64,000 nt of DNA from Arthrobacter sp. AFG7.2 (GCF_002892835.1 NZ_PJMB01000003.1:362987-426986); one strand, 5' to 3'; shown: positions 27,127-35,418, numbered from the stretch's first letter. Notes: a model not told the origin generated them from the sequence alone. Numbers and translations are program-made.

Positions 27127-28179
27127 ATTAGCGAGCCAAGAATCAATGAGCGTATCCGCGTCCCCGAGGTGCGGCTGGTCGGCCCTGCAGGTGAACAGGT
27201 AGGAATCGTCCGCATTGAGGATGCCCTGCGACTGGCTGCCGAGTCTGACCTTGATCTCGTTGAAGTTGCACCTCAGGCAAAGCCTCCGGTGTGCAAGCTG
27301 ATGGACTTCGGCAAGTACAAGTACGAGGCCGCGGTTAAGGCACGTGAAGCCCGGAAGAACCAGACGAACACTGTTCTGAAGGAAATCCGCTTCCGCCTGA
27401 AGATCGACACCCATGACTACGAGACCAAGCGCGGACACGCACTGCGCTTCCTCGGCGCCGGGGACAAGGTCAAGGCCATGATCCAGTTCCGTGGCCGTGA
27501 GCAGCAGCGTCCGGAAATGGGCATCCGCCTGCTCCAGCGCTTCGCTGACGACGTCGCCGAAGTCGGCGTTGTTGAGTCCAGCCCCCGCATTGATGGCCGC
27601 AACATGGTCATGGTGGTTGGTCCGCTGAAGAACAAGGCAGAAGCCAAGGCCGAAGCCCGCCGCGCAACCCAGCGCGCCGAGGCCAAGGCACAGAACGAAG
27701 CCAAGTCTTCCGGCCGCGTTGACACGTCCGGTGACGACCAGGCACCCCTGACCCAGTCACTGGCGGATCTGCTTCCTGAGGGCTTCACCGTTTCGACGGA
27801 ACCTGAGGCTGCAGCCGATGCTCCCATCCAGGAGCCGGCCGCCGTCGTGGAGCCTGCAGCGGAAGAAGCTCCCGCCAAGGCCGCCGAGGCGCCTAAGCAG
27901 GAAGCGCCCAAGCAGGAAGAGCCGAAGCAGGAAGCCCCCAAAGCTGCTGCTCCGAAGGCTGCCCCCAAGGCAGCCGCCCCAAAGGCTGCCGCTCCGAAGG
28001 CTGCACCTGCAGCCAAGGCCGCCGTGGAGAAGCCTGCTGCTGCCGCACCGGCCGCAGCGCCCAAGCCTGCAGCAGTTCCTGCTCCGCCGAAGCCGGTGGC
28101 CAGGCCCGCTGCGCCGAAGCCTGCTGCGCGCCCTGCCCCCAAGGCAGCGCCGAAGCCGGCCGGTAAGAAGACCACTTAG
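27127..28179 (+). CDS. infC: translation initiation factor IF-3 with long Ala/Pro/Lys tail
   Basis: IF-3 binds the 30S subunit, blocks premature joining and checks start codons. The start is read as ATT 27127: [12 protein letters not shown] is the usual N-terminus and AGGAG is correctly spaced. ATT starts are the known autoregulatory feature of infC, because IF-3 rejects its own start codon. The IF-3 core covers residues 1 to about 170 ([46 protein letters not shown]). A tail of about 180 residues follows, rich in Lys, Ala, Pro and Glu, with PKQEE- and PKAA-type repeats; total length is 350 against about 180 in E. coli. It heads the infC-rpmI-rplT operon. Confidence 0.95.
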   Translation: MSEPRINERIRVPEVRLVGPAGEQVGIVRIEDALRLAAESDLDLVEVAPQAKPPVCKLMDFGKYKYEAAVKAREARKNQTNTVLKEIRFRLKIDTHDYETKRGHALRFLGAGDKVKAMIQFRGREQQRPEMGIRLLQRFADDVAEVGVVESSPRIDGRNMVMVVGPLKNKAEAKAEARRATQRAEAKAQNEAKSSGRVDTSGDDQAPLTQSLADLLPEGFTVSTEPEAAADAPIQEPAAVVEPAAEEAPAKAAEAPKQEAPKQEEPKQEAPKAAAPKAAPKAAAPKAAAPKAAPAAKAAVEKPAAAAPAAAPKPAAVPAPPKPVARPAAPKPAARPAPKAAPKPAGKKTT

Positions 28180-28186
28180 TCCACAG

Positions 28187-28210
28187 CTGCCGGAGGTCGC
28201 CCTCCGGCAG
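28187..28210 (+). other. perfect hairpin between infC and rpmI
   Basis: CTGCCGGAGG and CCTCCGGCAG form a perfect 10-bp stem closed by a TCGC tetraloop, 8 bases after the infC stop. No T-tract follows, so RNA processing, stabilisation or partial termination are all possible. Confidence 0.55.
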
Positions 28211-28295
28211 TCAGCAACCAGCACGCCGCCCCGAGGGGCAGCTGCGCGATAGAACTGCAGGCCCACAGCCTGCGGAACGAAGGAGATCGGTTCCC

Positions 28296-28490
28296 ATGCC
28301 GAAGATGAAGACCCACAGTGGTGCCAAGAAGCGCTTCAAGCTGACCGGCAGCGGCAAGCTGCGCCGCCAGCAGGCCAACCGCCGCCACTACCTCGAGCAC
28401 AAGTCCTCGCGGCTGACCCGTCGCCTCGCCGGCGACAAGATCGTCTTCAAGGGCGATGCCAAGGTTATCCGGAAGATGCTCGGCATCTAG
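28296..28490 (+). CDS. rpmI: 50S ribosomal protein L35
   Basis: This 64-residue basic protein is L35 of the large ribosomal subunit. It has the family sequence [20 protein letters not shown] at the N-terminus, and [16 protein letters not shown] and KMLGI at the C-terminus. AAGGAG lies 13 nt upstream of the ATG. It is the middle gene of infC-rpmI-rplT. Confidence 0.98.
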   Translation: MPKMKTHSGAKKRFKLTGSGKLRRQQANRRHYLEHKSSRLTRRLAGDKIVFKGDAKVIRKMLGI

Positions 28491-28609
28491 TTTCCAAGTT
28501 CTTTGACTAACCACCACCTGGGGTTGGTCACCTACCAAAAAGCCTTCTCAGGCCGCCGGGAATACCGGCAGTAGATGCTTGGGAGCAGAATTTTCGAAGG
28601 AGTACGCAC

Positions 28610-28996
28610 GTGGCACGTGTGAAGAGGGCGGTCAACGCCCACAAGAAGCGCCGGGTTATCCTTGAACGCGCAAAGGGCTACCGTGGACAGCGTTCACGCC
28701 TGTACCGCAAGGCCAAAGAGCAGCTGCTGCACTCGTTTGTGTACAGCTACGGTGACCGCAAGAAGAAGAAGGGCGACTTCCGCCGCCTGTGGATCCAGCG
28801 CATCAACGCTGCTTCCCGCGCCAACGGCCTCACCTACAACCGCCTCATCCAGGGCCTGAAGGCTGCTGAGGTTGAGGTTGACCGCCGCATGCTCGCCGAG
28901 CTGGCCGTTTCCGACGCCAACGCTTTCGCAGCGCTGGTCCAGGTTGCCAAGGACTCACTGCCTGCCGACACCTCCGCCAAGAAGGCTGTTGCCTAG
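28610..28996 (+). CDS. rplT: 50S ribosomal protein L20
   Basis: L20 is a 23S-rRNA-binding protein needed for large-subunit assembly, and in other bacteria it represses its own operon. The 128-residue product begins with [20 protein letters not shown] after a GTG start (AAGGAG 9 nt upstream) and contains [20 protein letters not shown] and [14 protein letters not shown] short Ala/Lys tail follows residue 118. It ends the infC operon. Confidence 0.98.
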   Translation: MARVKRAVNAHKKRRVILERAKGYRGQRSRLYRKAKEQLLHSFVYSYGDRKKKKGDFRRLWIQRINAASRANGLTYNRLIQGLKAAEVEVDRRMLAELAVSDANAFAALVQVAKDSLPADTSAKKAVA

Positions 28997-29050
28997 CAAC
29001 CGTTTCCTGTCCTTCCAAGGGACGGTTCAAGAACCGGTGGCCCTAGCCAC

Positions 29051-29056
29051 TAAAGT
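29051..29056 (+). promoter_or_regulatory. -10 box for the leaderless TrmH-type gene
   Basis: TAAAGT lies 6 nt before ATG 29063, and no Shine-Dalgarno sequence is present. Confidence 0.45.
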
Positions 29057-29062
29057 TCTTAT

Positions 29063-29974
29063 ATGAACGAAACCGGGCGCCCGCAAGATTTTCCGCTGTC
29101 CAATCCCCGAGCTGATCGGGTGAGGGACGTGGCAAAACTTGCAGGGCGCCCGGCCCGTTTAAAGCGGGGACACTTCCTTGCCGAAGGCCCCCAGGCAGTC
29201 CGGGAAGCGCTGAAGCTCCATCAGCAGCGCGTTGCCGAAGGCCGTCCCGGCGTGGTCACCGAGGTTTACGCGAGTGAAATCTGCCTGGACCGGTATCCGG
29301 AATTCGAGGACCTGTCCCAAGGCGTCAACGCCCGCCTGGCCACCGAAGAGGTCCTGGCGGCCATGGCGGACACGGTCAACCCGCAAGGCATTGTTGCCGT
29401 GTGCAAGTTCCTGGACGTGACGCTGGAAGAAGTGCTCGACGCCGGTCCCCGCCTGATTGCCGTGCTCTGCCAGGTCCGCGATCCCGGAAATGCCGGAACT
29501 GTCCTTCGGGCGGCAGATTCGGCCGGTGCCGATGCCGTGATCCTGACGGCTTCCAGCGTCGACATCTATAACCCCAAAGCCGTCCGCTCCACAGCCGGTT
29601 CGCTGTTCCACCTGCCGGTGGTGCTGGGGGCCGACGTGGAAGACGTTGCAGCTGCATGCCGGGCACGGGGGATCGGTATCCTGGCGGCGGACGGCTACGG
29701 TTCCCTCAACCTCGATACGCTGCAGGACCAAAACACCCAACGCCGGCTCACCGGGCAGGGGCCGGACTCCGAGTACGCCCTGGAGCAGTCCACAGCATGG
29801 CTGTTCGGGAACGAGGCCCAGGGCCTGTCCGAGGAAGAGCTCGCGCTGGCCGACCACCGGGTTGCCGTGCCCATCTACGGGTCCGCGGAAAGCCTCAACC
29901 TGGGCACCGCGGCAACTGTCTGCCTCTACGCCAGCGCGCGGTCGCAGCACCAGGCCGCCGCAGCGGTTTCCTAG
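29063..29974 (+). CDS. TrmH/SpoU family RNA methyltransferase
   Basis: This 303-residue SPOUT enzyme is a 2'-O-ribose methyltransferase of tRNA or rRNA. Motif 1 is VRDPGNAGTVLRAADS, motif 2 is WLFGNEAQGLS and motif 3 is VAVPIYGSAESLNLGTAATV; these form the knotted SAM site. The N-terminal substrate-binding domain begins ADRVRDVAKLAGRPAR and includes GHFLAEGPQAVREAL. In many genomes a gene of this type sits between rplT and pheS; here accessory genes and an insertion sequence lie between it and pheS at 36105. The exact substrate nucleotide is not known. Confidence 0.93.
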   Translation: MNETGRPQDFPLSNPRADRVRDVAKLAGRPARLKRGHFLAEGPQAVREALKLHQQRVAEGRPGVVTEVYASEICLDRYPEFEDLSQGVNARLATEEVLAAMADTVNPQGIVAVCKFLDVTLEEVLDAGPRLIAVLCQVRDPGNAGTVLRAADSAGADAVILTASSVDIYNPKAVRSTAGSLFHLPVVLGADVEDVAAACRARGIGILAADGYGSLNLDTLQDQNTQRRLTGQGPDSEYALEQSTAWLFGNEAQGLSEEELALADHRVAVPIYGSAESLNLGTAATVCLYASARSQHQAAAAVS

Positions 29975-30017
29975 TTTCCATCCCGACGGCGGGCTCCGCA
30001 CAGAGTGCTTAAACGAT

Positions 30018-30043
30018 AAGGGCTCCGGATCGCCGGAGCCCTT
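30018..30043. terminator. terminator after the TrmH-type gene
   Basis: AAGGGCTCCGG and CCGGAGCCCTT form a perfect 11-bp stem with an ATCG loop, ending in A/T runs on both sides, between two convergent genes. Confidence 0.85.
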
Positions 30044-30070
30044 GCTGGTGGTGTTCTTCCCGTCAACGGA

Positions 30071-30346
30071 TCAGGGAGCGCGGGTAGCCTTGCCGCGTCC
30101 GGTGATTGCTCCGTAAATGCCGGCGACAACCAGGCCGCCGACGATAGCGAGTATCCAGGTGCCCAGGTCGAAGAAGGCAAGATCGCCCCTGTTGAACAGG
30201 AGGCTGCCGATCCAGCCGCCGACGATGGCGCCGACGACACCCAAAACAAGGCTGGTCACCCAGCCGCCGCCAACCCGTCCGGGCATGACGGCTTTAACAA
30301 TGGCGCCCACGATAAGGCCCAAAATGATCCAAGCAAGAAAACCCAT
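30071..30346 (-). CDS. GlsB/YeaQ/YmgE family membrane protein
   Basis: This 91-residue protein has three glycine-rich membrane helices: FLAWIILGLIVGAIVKAVMP, WVTSLVLGVVGAIVGGWIGS and LGTWILAIVGGLVVAGIYGA. This is the pattern of the transglycosylase-associated GlsB/YeaQ/YmgE family, linked to general stress response but without a proven activity. GAGGAGGAG lies directly upstream of the ATG. It stands alone between a terminator and an MFS gene in the same direction. Confidence 0.9.
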   Translation of the reverse strand: MGFLAWIILGLIVGAIVKAVMPGRVGGGWVTSLVLGVVGAIVGGWIGSLLFNRGDLAFFDLGTWILAIVGGLVVAGIYGAITGRGKATRAP

Positions 30347-30530
30347 GTCTCCTCCTCATCATCACCGGGATCTCATGGTCCCGATGAGGCTCAAGCTAAC
30401 ATAAGGGCCCTTTAATGTCAGCAGGTTCAACCTCCGCCGCCGGTGCCTCCGGTGGGCTGGCGCGATACCCCGGCCGGGCTGACCAGGGCTCGTGCGGCTT
30501 TCCGCCCGGTACTTCACCGGTCGCCGGATC

Positions 30531-31739
30531 TCAGGCAGTCAGGGGCTTCCTGCGTTCCAGGAGGCCGCTGGTGACCGCGACGCCGAGTCCCAACAGGGCA
30601 AGGACGGCGCCTACCAGCGCCGGGGCAACGTAACCCCAGCCCAGCGCGATGACTACTCCGCCCAGGAAGGCGCCGAGGGCGTTGGCCACATTAAGCGCCG
30701 CGTGGTTCAGTGACGACGCGAGGGACGGCGCATCCGGCGATGCGTCCAGGAGCCGGGTCTGCAGTGCGGGGATCAGCATGGACCCGGAGGCGCCCACTAC
30801 GAACACCATGACGAAGGCCGACCAGGGCCAGTGAACGGCCACGGCATAGACCACCAGGGCAGCGGCTATGGCAGGCAGGATCTTGTAGAGGGTTCCCATC
30901 ACGGACTTGTCCGCCAGCCTGCCGCCTACAAGATTGCCTGCCACCATGCCCAGCCCGTACAGCGCAACCACCATTGGAATCAGTGACGACGGGATGCCCG
31001 CAACCAGCGTCATGGTGTGCGCAATGTAGGTGTACGTGGCAAAGAATCCGCCGAAGCCCACGATGCCGATCAGGATGGCGAGCCACACCTGCAGGCGCTT
31101 CAGCGCGCCCAGTTCACGCCGGATGCTCGCATCCGGGTGCGCGTTCTGGAACGGGACGAACCTCCACACCAGCGCAAGGGTCAGCAGGCCGATGAACCCC
31201 ACCAGGATAAAGAGCAGCCGCCAGCCGTAGGTCTGCCCCATCCATGTGGCAAACGGAACTCCCACCACGTTGGAAATGCTCAGCCCCGCCATGACCATGG
31301 AAATGGCCCAGCCCCGCCGCGCGGGCGGAACCAGGGAAGCTGCGATGACCGCTGCCACCCCGAAGAACGCGCCATGCGGCAGGCCCGCAGCGAACCTGGA
31401 CGCCAGCATGGTCCCGTAATCGGGCGCGACGAACGAGGCCAGGTTGGCGACTGTGAAGAACATCATGAGTCCAAGTGCCAGGTGTTTGCGGGGGAGCTTG
31501 GCTCCTGCAGCAGCCAGTAGTGGCGCTCCCACCACCACGCCCAGGGCGTAGGCGGAAATAAGGTGGCCGGCCTCCGGCGTGGAAACACCCAGGCCCTGCT
31601 CCACTTCCTTCAGCAGGCCCATCATGGTGAATTCGGTAACCCCGATCCCCACCCCGCCCATGGCAAGGGCGATGATGGCCATGGCGATGTTGGGGGTTCT
31701 GGTGGGGGCTGCCGTGGACGTTTCGAGGACGCTGCTCAT
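30531..31739 (-). CDS. MFS exporter of the AraJ/DHA1 type
   Basis: This 402-residue major facilitator protein has twelve hydrophobic helices. The start MAIIALAMGGVGIGVTEFTM places the charged residue of helix 1 as in drug/sugar efflux DHA1 members, and AGLPHGAFFGVAAVIAASLV (helix 4) is typical of AraJ- or chloramphenicol-exporter-like proteins. The substrate cannot be determined. ATG 31739 is chosen; an in-frame start at 31820 would add 27 polar residues. The NUDIX gene is divergent, 161 bases away. Confidence 0.87.
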   Translation of the reverse strand: MSSVLETSTAAPTRTPNIAMAIIALAMGGVGIGVTEFTMMGLLKEVEQGLGVSTPEAGHLISAYALGVVVGAPLLAAAGAKLPRKHLALGLMMFFTVANLASFVAPDYGTMLASRFAAGLPHGAFFGVAAVIAASLVPPARRGWAISMVMAGLSISNVVGVPFATWMGQTYGWRLLFILVGFIGLLTLALVWRFVPFQNAHPDASIRRELGALKRLQVWLAILIGIVGFGGFFATYTYIAHTMTLVAGIPSSLIPMVVALYGLGMVAGNLVGGRLADKSVMGTLYKILPAIAAALVVYAVAVHWPWSAFVMVFVVGASGSMLIPALQTRLLDASPDAPSLASSLNHAALNVANALGAFLGGVVIALGWGYVAPALVGAVLALLGLGVAVTSGLLERRKPLTA

Positions 31740-31888
31740 GTGCCTGCTTTTCGGAGGAAGAAAGGTGGTGATGGGACCTGTGCCACGGCAGTGGGGCGTC
31801 ATGAAGTCCGGACCCTGCAAGTAACCCGGAAAGGCTCGGGACTATTCCCGCTGCAGGACATTTGTGCCCGGCCCCTCATTGTCCCTCA

Positions 31889-31894
31889 TACAAT
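31889..31894 (+). promoter_or_regulatory. -10 box for the leaderless NUDIX gene
   Basis: TACAAT lies 6 nt before GTG 31901, with no Shine-Dalgarno sequence. It fixes the start of the NUDIX gene. Confidence 0.5.
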
Positions 31895-31900
31895 AGGGCG

Positions 31901-32350
31901 GTGACTGGACTGATACAGGTGGTTGGCGGAGCAGTTGTGGACAACCTTGCGGAACCTTCCATGCTGCTGGTGGCACGGCGCAGTGCACCGGAGACGTTGG
32001 CGGGACTGTGGGAGTTCCCCGGGGGCAAAGTGGAGTCCGGCGAGGAACCGGAAACAGCGCTGGCCCGTGAACTGCTGGAGGAACTGGGTGTTGGCGTCAC
32101 GCTCGGATCTGAGCTTGAGTGCGGTGCACCGGGCGGGTGGCCCTTGAACGAGCGCGCCAGCATGCGGGTGTGGTTCGCGGAAATTGCGCACGGGGAGCCG
32201 CAGCCCCTTGAAGACCACGATGAACTCCGGTGGCTGGCGCTGGATCACCACGACGACGTCCTGGGCCTGCCGTGGATCCCCGCAGATTTTCCAATAGTAC
32301 GGGCCCTGCTGGCGGCAGTGGCCGTCCCGGCAAGGGGCGTAGCGACCTAG
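31901..32350 (+). CDS. NUDIX hydrolase, MutT-like 8-oxo-dGTP diphosphatase
   Basis: This 149-residue protein has a complete Nudix box, G-x5-E-x7-REUXEEXGU, in GKVESGEEPETALARELLEE followed by Leu-Gly-Val. It also has LWEFPGG before the box and the ELRWLALD stretch typical of MutT/YjaD-type housecleaning enzymes that hydrolyse oxidised dGTP. Substrate specificity is inferred. GTG 31901 is chosen from the -10 box 6 nt upstream; the family usually begins with this short strand. The stop overlaps the convergent radical SAM gene by 4 bases. Confidence 0.87.
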   Translation: MTGLIQVVGGAVVDNLAEPSMLLVARRSAPETLAGLWEFPGGKVESGEEPETALARELLEELGVGVTLGSELECGAPGGWPLNERASMRVWFAEIAHGEPQPLEDHDELRWLALDHHDDVLGLPWIPADFPIVRALLAAVAVPARGVAT

Positions 32351-33513
32351 AAGAGTGTCGCCTGTCCTGCGGCTGCCGCTTGTCCCGCTGATTCCTCCCG
32401 GCCTTGCGCTCCCTGCCGGCCGGGCCTGGCGTGACCCGCTGCCTTGCCAGGCCCGGGTGTTGACTGCTGCGGGATGATGCCGGCGGGGTACTCGGCTTCC
32501 TCGCCGCGGGGGTCATCCTCCAGATCCCTGTGACTGAAACCGGATGAGTTGGTAAACCCGTGACGGGCCTTGAAGTATCGGACCTTGCCGGCGAGCCACG
32601 AGCGGTACTCCTTGGAGGCGTACGATCCTGACTCGTAGAGCCTGCGGTAGCGCCCGGCGAGCTCAGGGTGGTTTGCAGCGATCCACTTCATGAACCACTC
32701 CTTGGTACCGCCCGGTTTGAGGTACAGGGCGCCGGCGGTGACGCCGGTGGCACCGGCTGCAGCCAGGGACGCAAAAAGCGCGTCCAGGGCCTCATCGCTG
32801 TCCGAGAGCCACGGCAGGATGGGCATGGCCATGACCCCGCAGGGCAGTCCGGCTTCGCGGAGGCGGGAGACCAGTTTGAGACGTGCCCGCGGCCCGGGAG
32901 TACCAGGCTCAATGGCCTCGGACAGGGCCTCATCCGTCATGGCCAGGGAAATCCCCAGGCCCACCGGCACCTGGGCAGCTGCGCTCTTGAGCAGCGGAAT
33001 ATCCCGTGCAAGCAGCGTCCCCTTGGTAAGGATGGACAGGGGAGTACCGGACTCGGCAAGGGCCGTAATAATGCCAGGCATCAGCCGGTACCGGCCCTCC
33101 GCCCGCTGATAGGGATCCGTGTTGGTGCCGAGGGCTACCTGCTGATGCGTCCAGGAAGGCTTGGCCAGCTCTTTCCGCAACACCTCGGCCGCGTTGACTT
33201 TCACTACCACCTGGCTGTCAAAATCGAGTCCGGCGTCGAAATCAAGATAGGTGTGGGTCTTGCGGGCGAAGCAGTATACACACGCGTGGCTGCATCCACG
33301 GTAGGGGTTGATGGTCCACTCAAAGGGCATCCGGGAACCGGCGGGCACTTTGTTGAGTACCGACTTGGCGGTGACCTCATGGAAGGTGATGCCCGCGAAT
33401 TCAGGAGTCGTAACCGACCGGACCAGGCCGGCCAGGGGGAGCAGAGCGGGCGCAGGGGTTTCCGGGGCAGGCCCTTCGGGCCGGGGCATCAGTGCTTGTG
33501 CGTCCCATCTCAT
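32347..33513 (-). CDS. radical SAM protein of the Rv2578c type
   Basis: This 388-residue protein has the radical SAM cysteine motif C-x3-C-x2-C in YRGCSHACVYCFARKTHTYL, then LGTNTDPYQRAE and SILTKGTL. It closely resembles the Rv2578c family, related to spore photoproduct lyase-like and SPL domains. The C-terminal 60 residues are low-complexity (Gly/Ala/Gln-rich). The substrate is unknown; the SOS box 9 bases upstream (33522) suggests a DNA-damage role. An IS481-family element has inserted 73 bases upstream, beyond the SOS box, so the likely promoter region is intact. Confidence 0.9.
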   Translation of the reverse strand: MRWDAQALMPRPEGPAPETPAPALLPLAGLVRSVTTPEFAGITFHEVTAKSVLNKVPAGSRMPFEWTINPYRGCSHACVYCFARKTHTYLDFDAGLDFDSQVVVKVNAAEVLRKELAKPSWTHQQVALGTNTDPYQRAEGRYRLMPGIITALAESGTPLSILTKGTLLARDIPLLKSAAAQVPVGLGISLAMTDEALSEAIEPGTPGPRARLKLVSRLREAGLPCGVMAMPILPWLSDSDEALDALFASLAAAGATGVTAGALYLKPGGTKEWFMKWIAANHPELAGRYRRLYESGSYASKEYRSWLAGKVRYFKARHGFTNSSGFSHRDLEDDPRGEEAEYPAGIIPQQSTPGPGKAAGHARPGRQGAQGREESAGQAAAAGQATLF

Positions 33514-33521
33514 GCTTCTAT

Positions 33522-33537
33522 TCGAAGGTATGTTCGA
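33522..33537. promoter_or_regulatory. LexA (SOS) box upstream of the radical SAM gene
   Basis: TCGAAGGTATGTTCGA matches TCGAAC-N4-GTTCGA at 11 of 12 defined positions and lies 9 bases before the start codon. Confidence 0.85.
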
Positions 33538-33580
33538 ACGCCTGTCAAGGCGGGCCCTGTCCCCGGGGCCGGCAAGGCAG

Positions 33581-33586
33581 CCTAGG
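33581..33586. repeat. target-site duplication, left copy
   Basis: CCTAGG here and at 34659-34664 flank the IS481-family element. The sequence fits the NCTAGN target known for IS481. Confidence 0.85.
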
Positions 33587-34658
33587 TGTACTCAGCCAGT
33601 AGGTTGGTTGCACCTGCTGATGGGTGGTTTGCCTCCGAGGCTGCCGTGGGGCCGGTGGTTGTTGTAGAAGTTTAGCCATGGCTGCAGGGCCTCGGTTCGG
33701 GCTTGGTTGGATGTGAAGGGTTGCCGGTAGGCCCAGCCTTCCTGGAGGGTGCGGTTGAAGCGTTCTGCTTTCCCGTTCTGCGAGGGATGGCGGGGTTTGA
33801 TCAGGATGTGTTTGGCGCCCAGCGCCGTCAGTGCGTTCTGGAAATCGCGGGAGAGCCGGTAGGCGAACGCGTTGTCAGTCATGACGCGTTTGACCGGTGC
33901 ACCCTGGGCTGCCATGGCTGCTGCCGCCCGGGTGAGGAACCCGGCGCAGGTCGGGCCTTTCTCATCGGGAAGGACCTCGACGTAGGCCACACGGGTGTAG
34001 TCATCGACGGCGACGTGGACGTAGTCAAAGCCCAGGTTTCTGCCCGAGGAGCGGTGGTTGGCCGGGCTTTGGGAAGGGTCGGCCCGCCAGCCGCCTCCCT
34101 CGGGGATGCGCCCGAGCTTCTTGACGTCGACGTGGATCATGTCCCCAGGGGCGTCGCGTTCATAGCGGCGGTCCGTGGCACGCGAAGCGCGGATCCGTGC
34201 CCCTGTCACCGGATCCAGATCCCACAACCTGGGCATGCCGGCGCGGGCCAGGATCCGGGAGACAGTCCGGGCACTGGTACCGCAGCGCACGGCCAGGTCC
34301 ATTGGGCCTTCGCGGTGCTCCACGCGCTGGGTCAGGACGTCGGCAATGACTTCTTCCGGGGTGGCGTGCGGGCAGGACTTTGGGCGGGAACTTCGATCCT
34401 CAAGGCCATCCCAGCCGTGGGTGCGGTAGCGGCTGAGCCAGCGGTGGGCGCAGGTCCTTGAGATGCCCAATTCCTTGGCTACATGGGCTATCGGACGGCC
34501 GGCCAGGATGCGTTCGACGAGGATCCGCCTACCGTTCGGAGTCAGGCGGGCATTACGGTGGGACATGAGGACCTCTTAGTCGTTGGCTGTGTGTGGTAAC
34601 CACCAACCTAAGAGGTCCTCACCTATTCACGATGTAACCAACGTCCTGACTCAGTACA
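33587..34658 (-). mobile_element. IS481-family insertion sequence, complete
   Basis: The element is 1072 bp. The left end (33587-33609) and right end (34636-34658) form 23-bp inverted repeats that match at 19 positions; both start TGTACT and end in GTTGGTT. CCTAGG duplications flank it. It carries one intact transposase gene on the minus strand whose stop codon lies inside the left inverted repeat. Intact ends, direct repeats and ORF suggest a recent, potentially active insertion. Confidence 0.92.
33592..34566 (-). CDS. IS481 family transposase
   Basis: This 324-residue transposase has an N-terminal helix-turn-helix (LTPNGRRILVERILAGRPIA and ELGISRTCAHRWLSRYRTHG) and an rve-type integrase core. 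The catalytic DDE residues are visible in MIHVDVKKLGRI and VAVDDYTRVAYVEV (first Asp region), MTDNAFAY (second Asp) and SQNGKAERFNRT (Glu). The C-terminal WLNFYNNHRPHGSLGGKPP is characteristic of IS481. No frameshift or stop interrupts the gene. Codon use is similar to its surroundings, suggesting an element adapted to actinobacteria. Confidence 0.96.
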   Translation of the reverse strand: MSHRNARLTPNGRRILVERILAGRPIAHVAKELGISRTCAHRWLSRYRTHGWDGLEDRSSRPKSCPHATPEEVIADVLTQRVEHREGPMDLAVRCGTSARTVSRILARAGMPRLWDLDPVTGARIRASRATDRRYERDAPGDMIHVDVKKLGRIPEGGGWRADPSQSPANHRSSGRNLGFDYVHVAVDDYTRVAYVEVLPDEKGPTCAGFLTRAAAAMAAQGAPVKRVMTDNAFAYRLSRDFQNALTALGAKHILIKPRHPSQNGKAERFNRTLQEGWAYRQPFTSNQARTEALQPWLNFYNNHRPHGSLGGKPPISRCNQPTG

Positions 34659-34664
34659 CCTAGG
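34659..34664. repeat. target-site duplication, right copy
   Basis: CCTAGG, the second copy of the 6-bp target. It contains the TAG stop codon of the SIMPL gene (minus strand), so the insertion left that gene's reading frame intact. Confidence 0.85.
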
Positions 34665-35415
34665 TGCCGGCCAGGAGCTCCCACACCACAGTGATGGACG
34701 CCTCCACCTTTGATTCGCCGGCCTCCACGGCAAGGCTTTCGACGGCGGCGGCGCGCTGCATGCGGGCCACCGGTACTGGACTTTGTCCTGGAACATTGTC
34801 CGCCACCGACAGCACCTGTCCCAGCCGGGAAGAAGCAAGGTGAGCGTACTGCCTGGCGACAGCCAAAGCATCCAGCCAGGCTGCCTCCCGGGCGCGCGCC
34901 CGCACTGCAGCATCATCACTGAAGGTGAGTTCAAGGCCATTCAACCGAACGTCGTTGCCACCCGCGTCCACCGCCTCGGAAATTGCGGCGGCTGCGGGAC
35001 CGAGTGCACGCAACCGGACGGTGAGGGTGGCCGCTGCAACATAGCCCGTTACCTTTTGCCCCTCGCCTTCCCGCCAGACAAGGTCCGCACGAACGTTGAG
35101 GCCTGCGGTCCGGATGTCCGGGCCGGCGACGCCATGTTGGCGGAAAGCGGCTGTCACGGCCGCTGAGCCTGCACCGGCCCTGGCGAAAGCGTCTTGTACG
35201 GACTGCGCACGGCACTCCACGCCGATCGAGACCACCATGAGGTCAGGGGCGGCTTCCGCGATGCCGCTGCCCGTCACGGTGACCGTGCCGGGGGACGCGG
35301 GACCAGGGGAAGCAGCAGCTGCGGAGCCATTGGCAGTGGGAACGGTGTGTCCGCTCTGATCCGGGTGCTGGCTGGAGCCCCCGCCTGCTGCATCCGGTCC
35401 AGGTTCCGTCTCCAT
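34660..35415 (-). CDS. SIMPL domain protein (DUF541)
   Basis: This 251-residue protein has a Gly/Ser/Pro-rich N-terminus (about 45 residues) followed by a SIMPL/DUF541 domain: TVTVTGSGIAEAAPDLMVVS, IGVECRAQSVQDAFA, GVAGPDIRTAGLNVRA, KVTGYVAAATLTVRLR and the C-terminal VEASITVVWELLAGT. Family members are often secreted, but no clear signal peptide is visible here, so it is probably cytoplasmic or exported by another route. Function is unknown. The last codon and stop lie in the IS481 target duplication. It follows the HExxH gene after 3 bases. Confidence 0.88.
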   Translation of the reverse strand: METEPGPDAAGGGSSQHPDQSGHTVPTANGSAAAASPGPASPGTVTVTGSGIAEAAPDLMVVSIGVECRAQSVQDAFARAGAGSAAVTAAFRQHGVAGPDIRTAGLNVRADLVWREGEGQKVTGYVAAATLTVRLRALGPAAAAISEAVDAGGNDVRLNGLELTFSDDAAVRARAREAAWLDALAVARQYAHLASSRLGQVLSVADNVPGQSPVPVARMQRAAAVESLAVEAGESKVEASITVVWELLAGT

Positions 35416-35418
35416 GGG

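Noticed and set aside
27880..28175. Tandem DNA repeat or CRISPR-like array
   Set aside because: The periodicity comes from Ala/Pro/Lys codons in the IF-3 tail and is in frame; there are no unique spacers.
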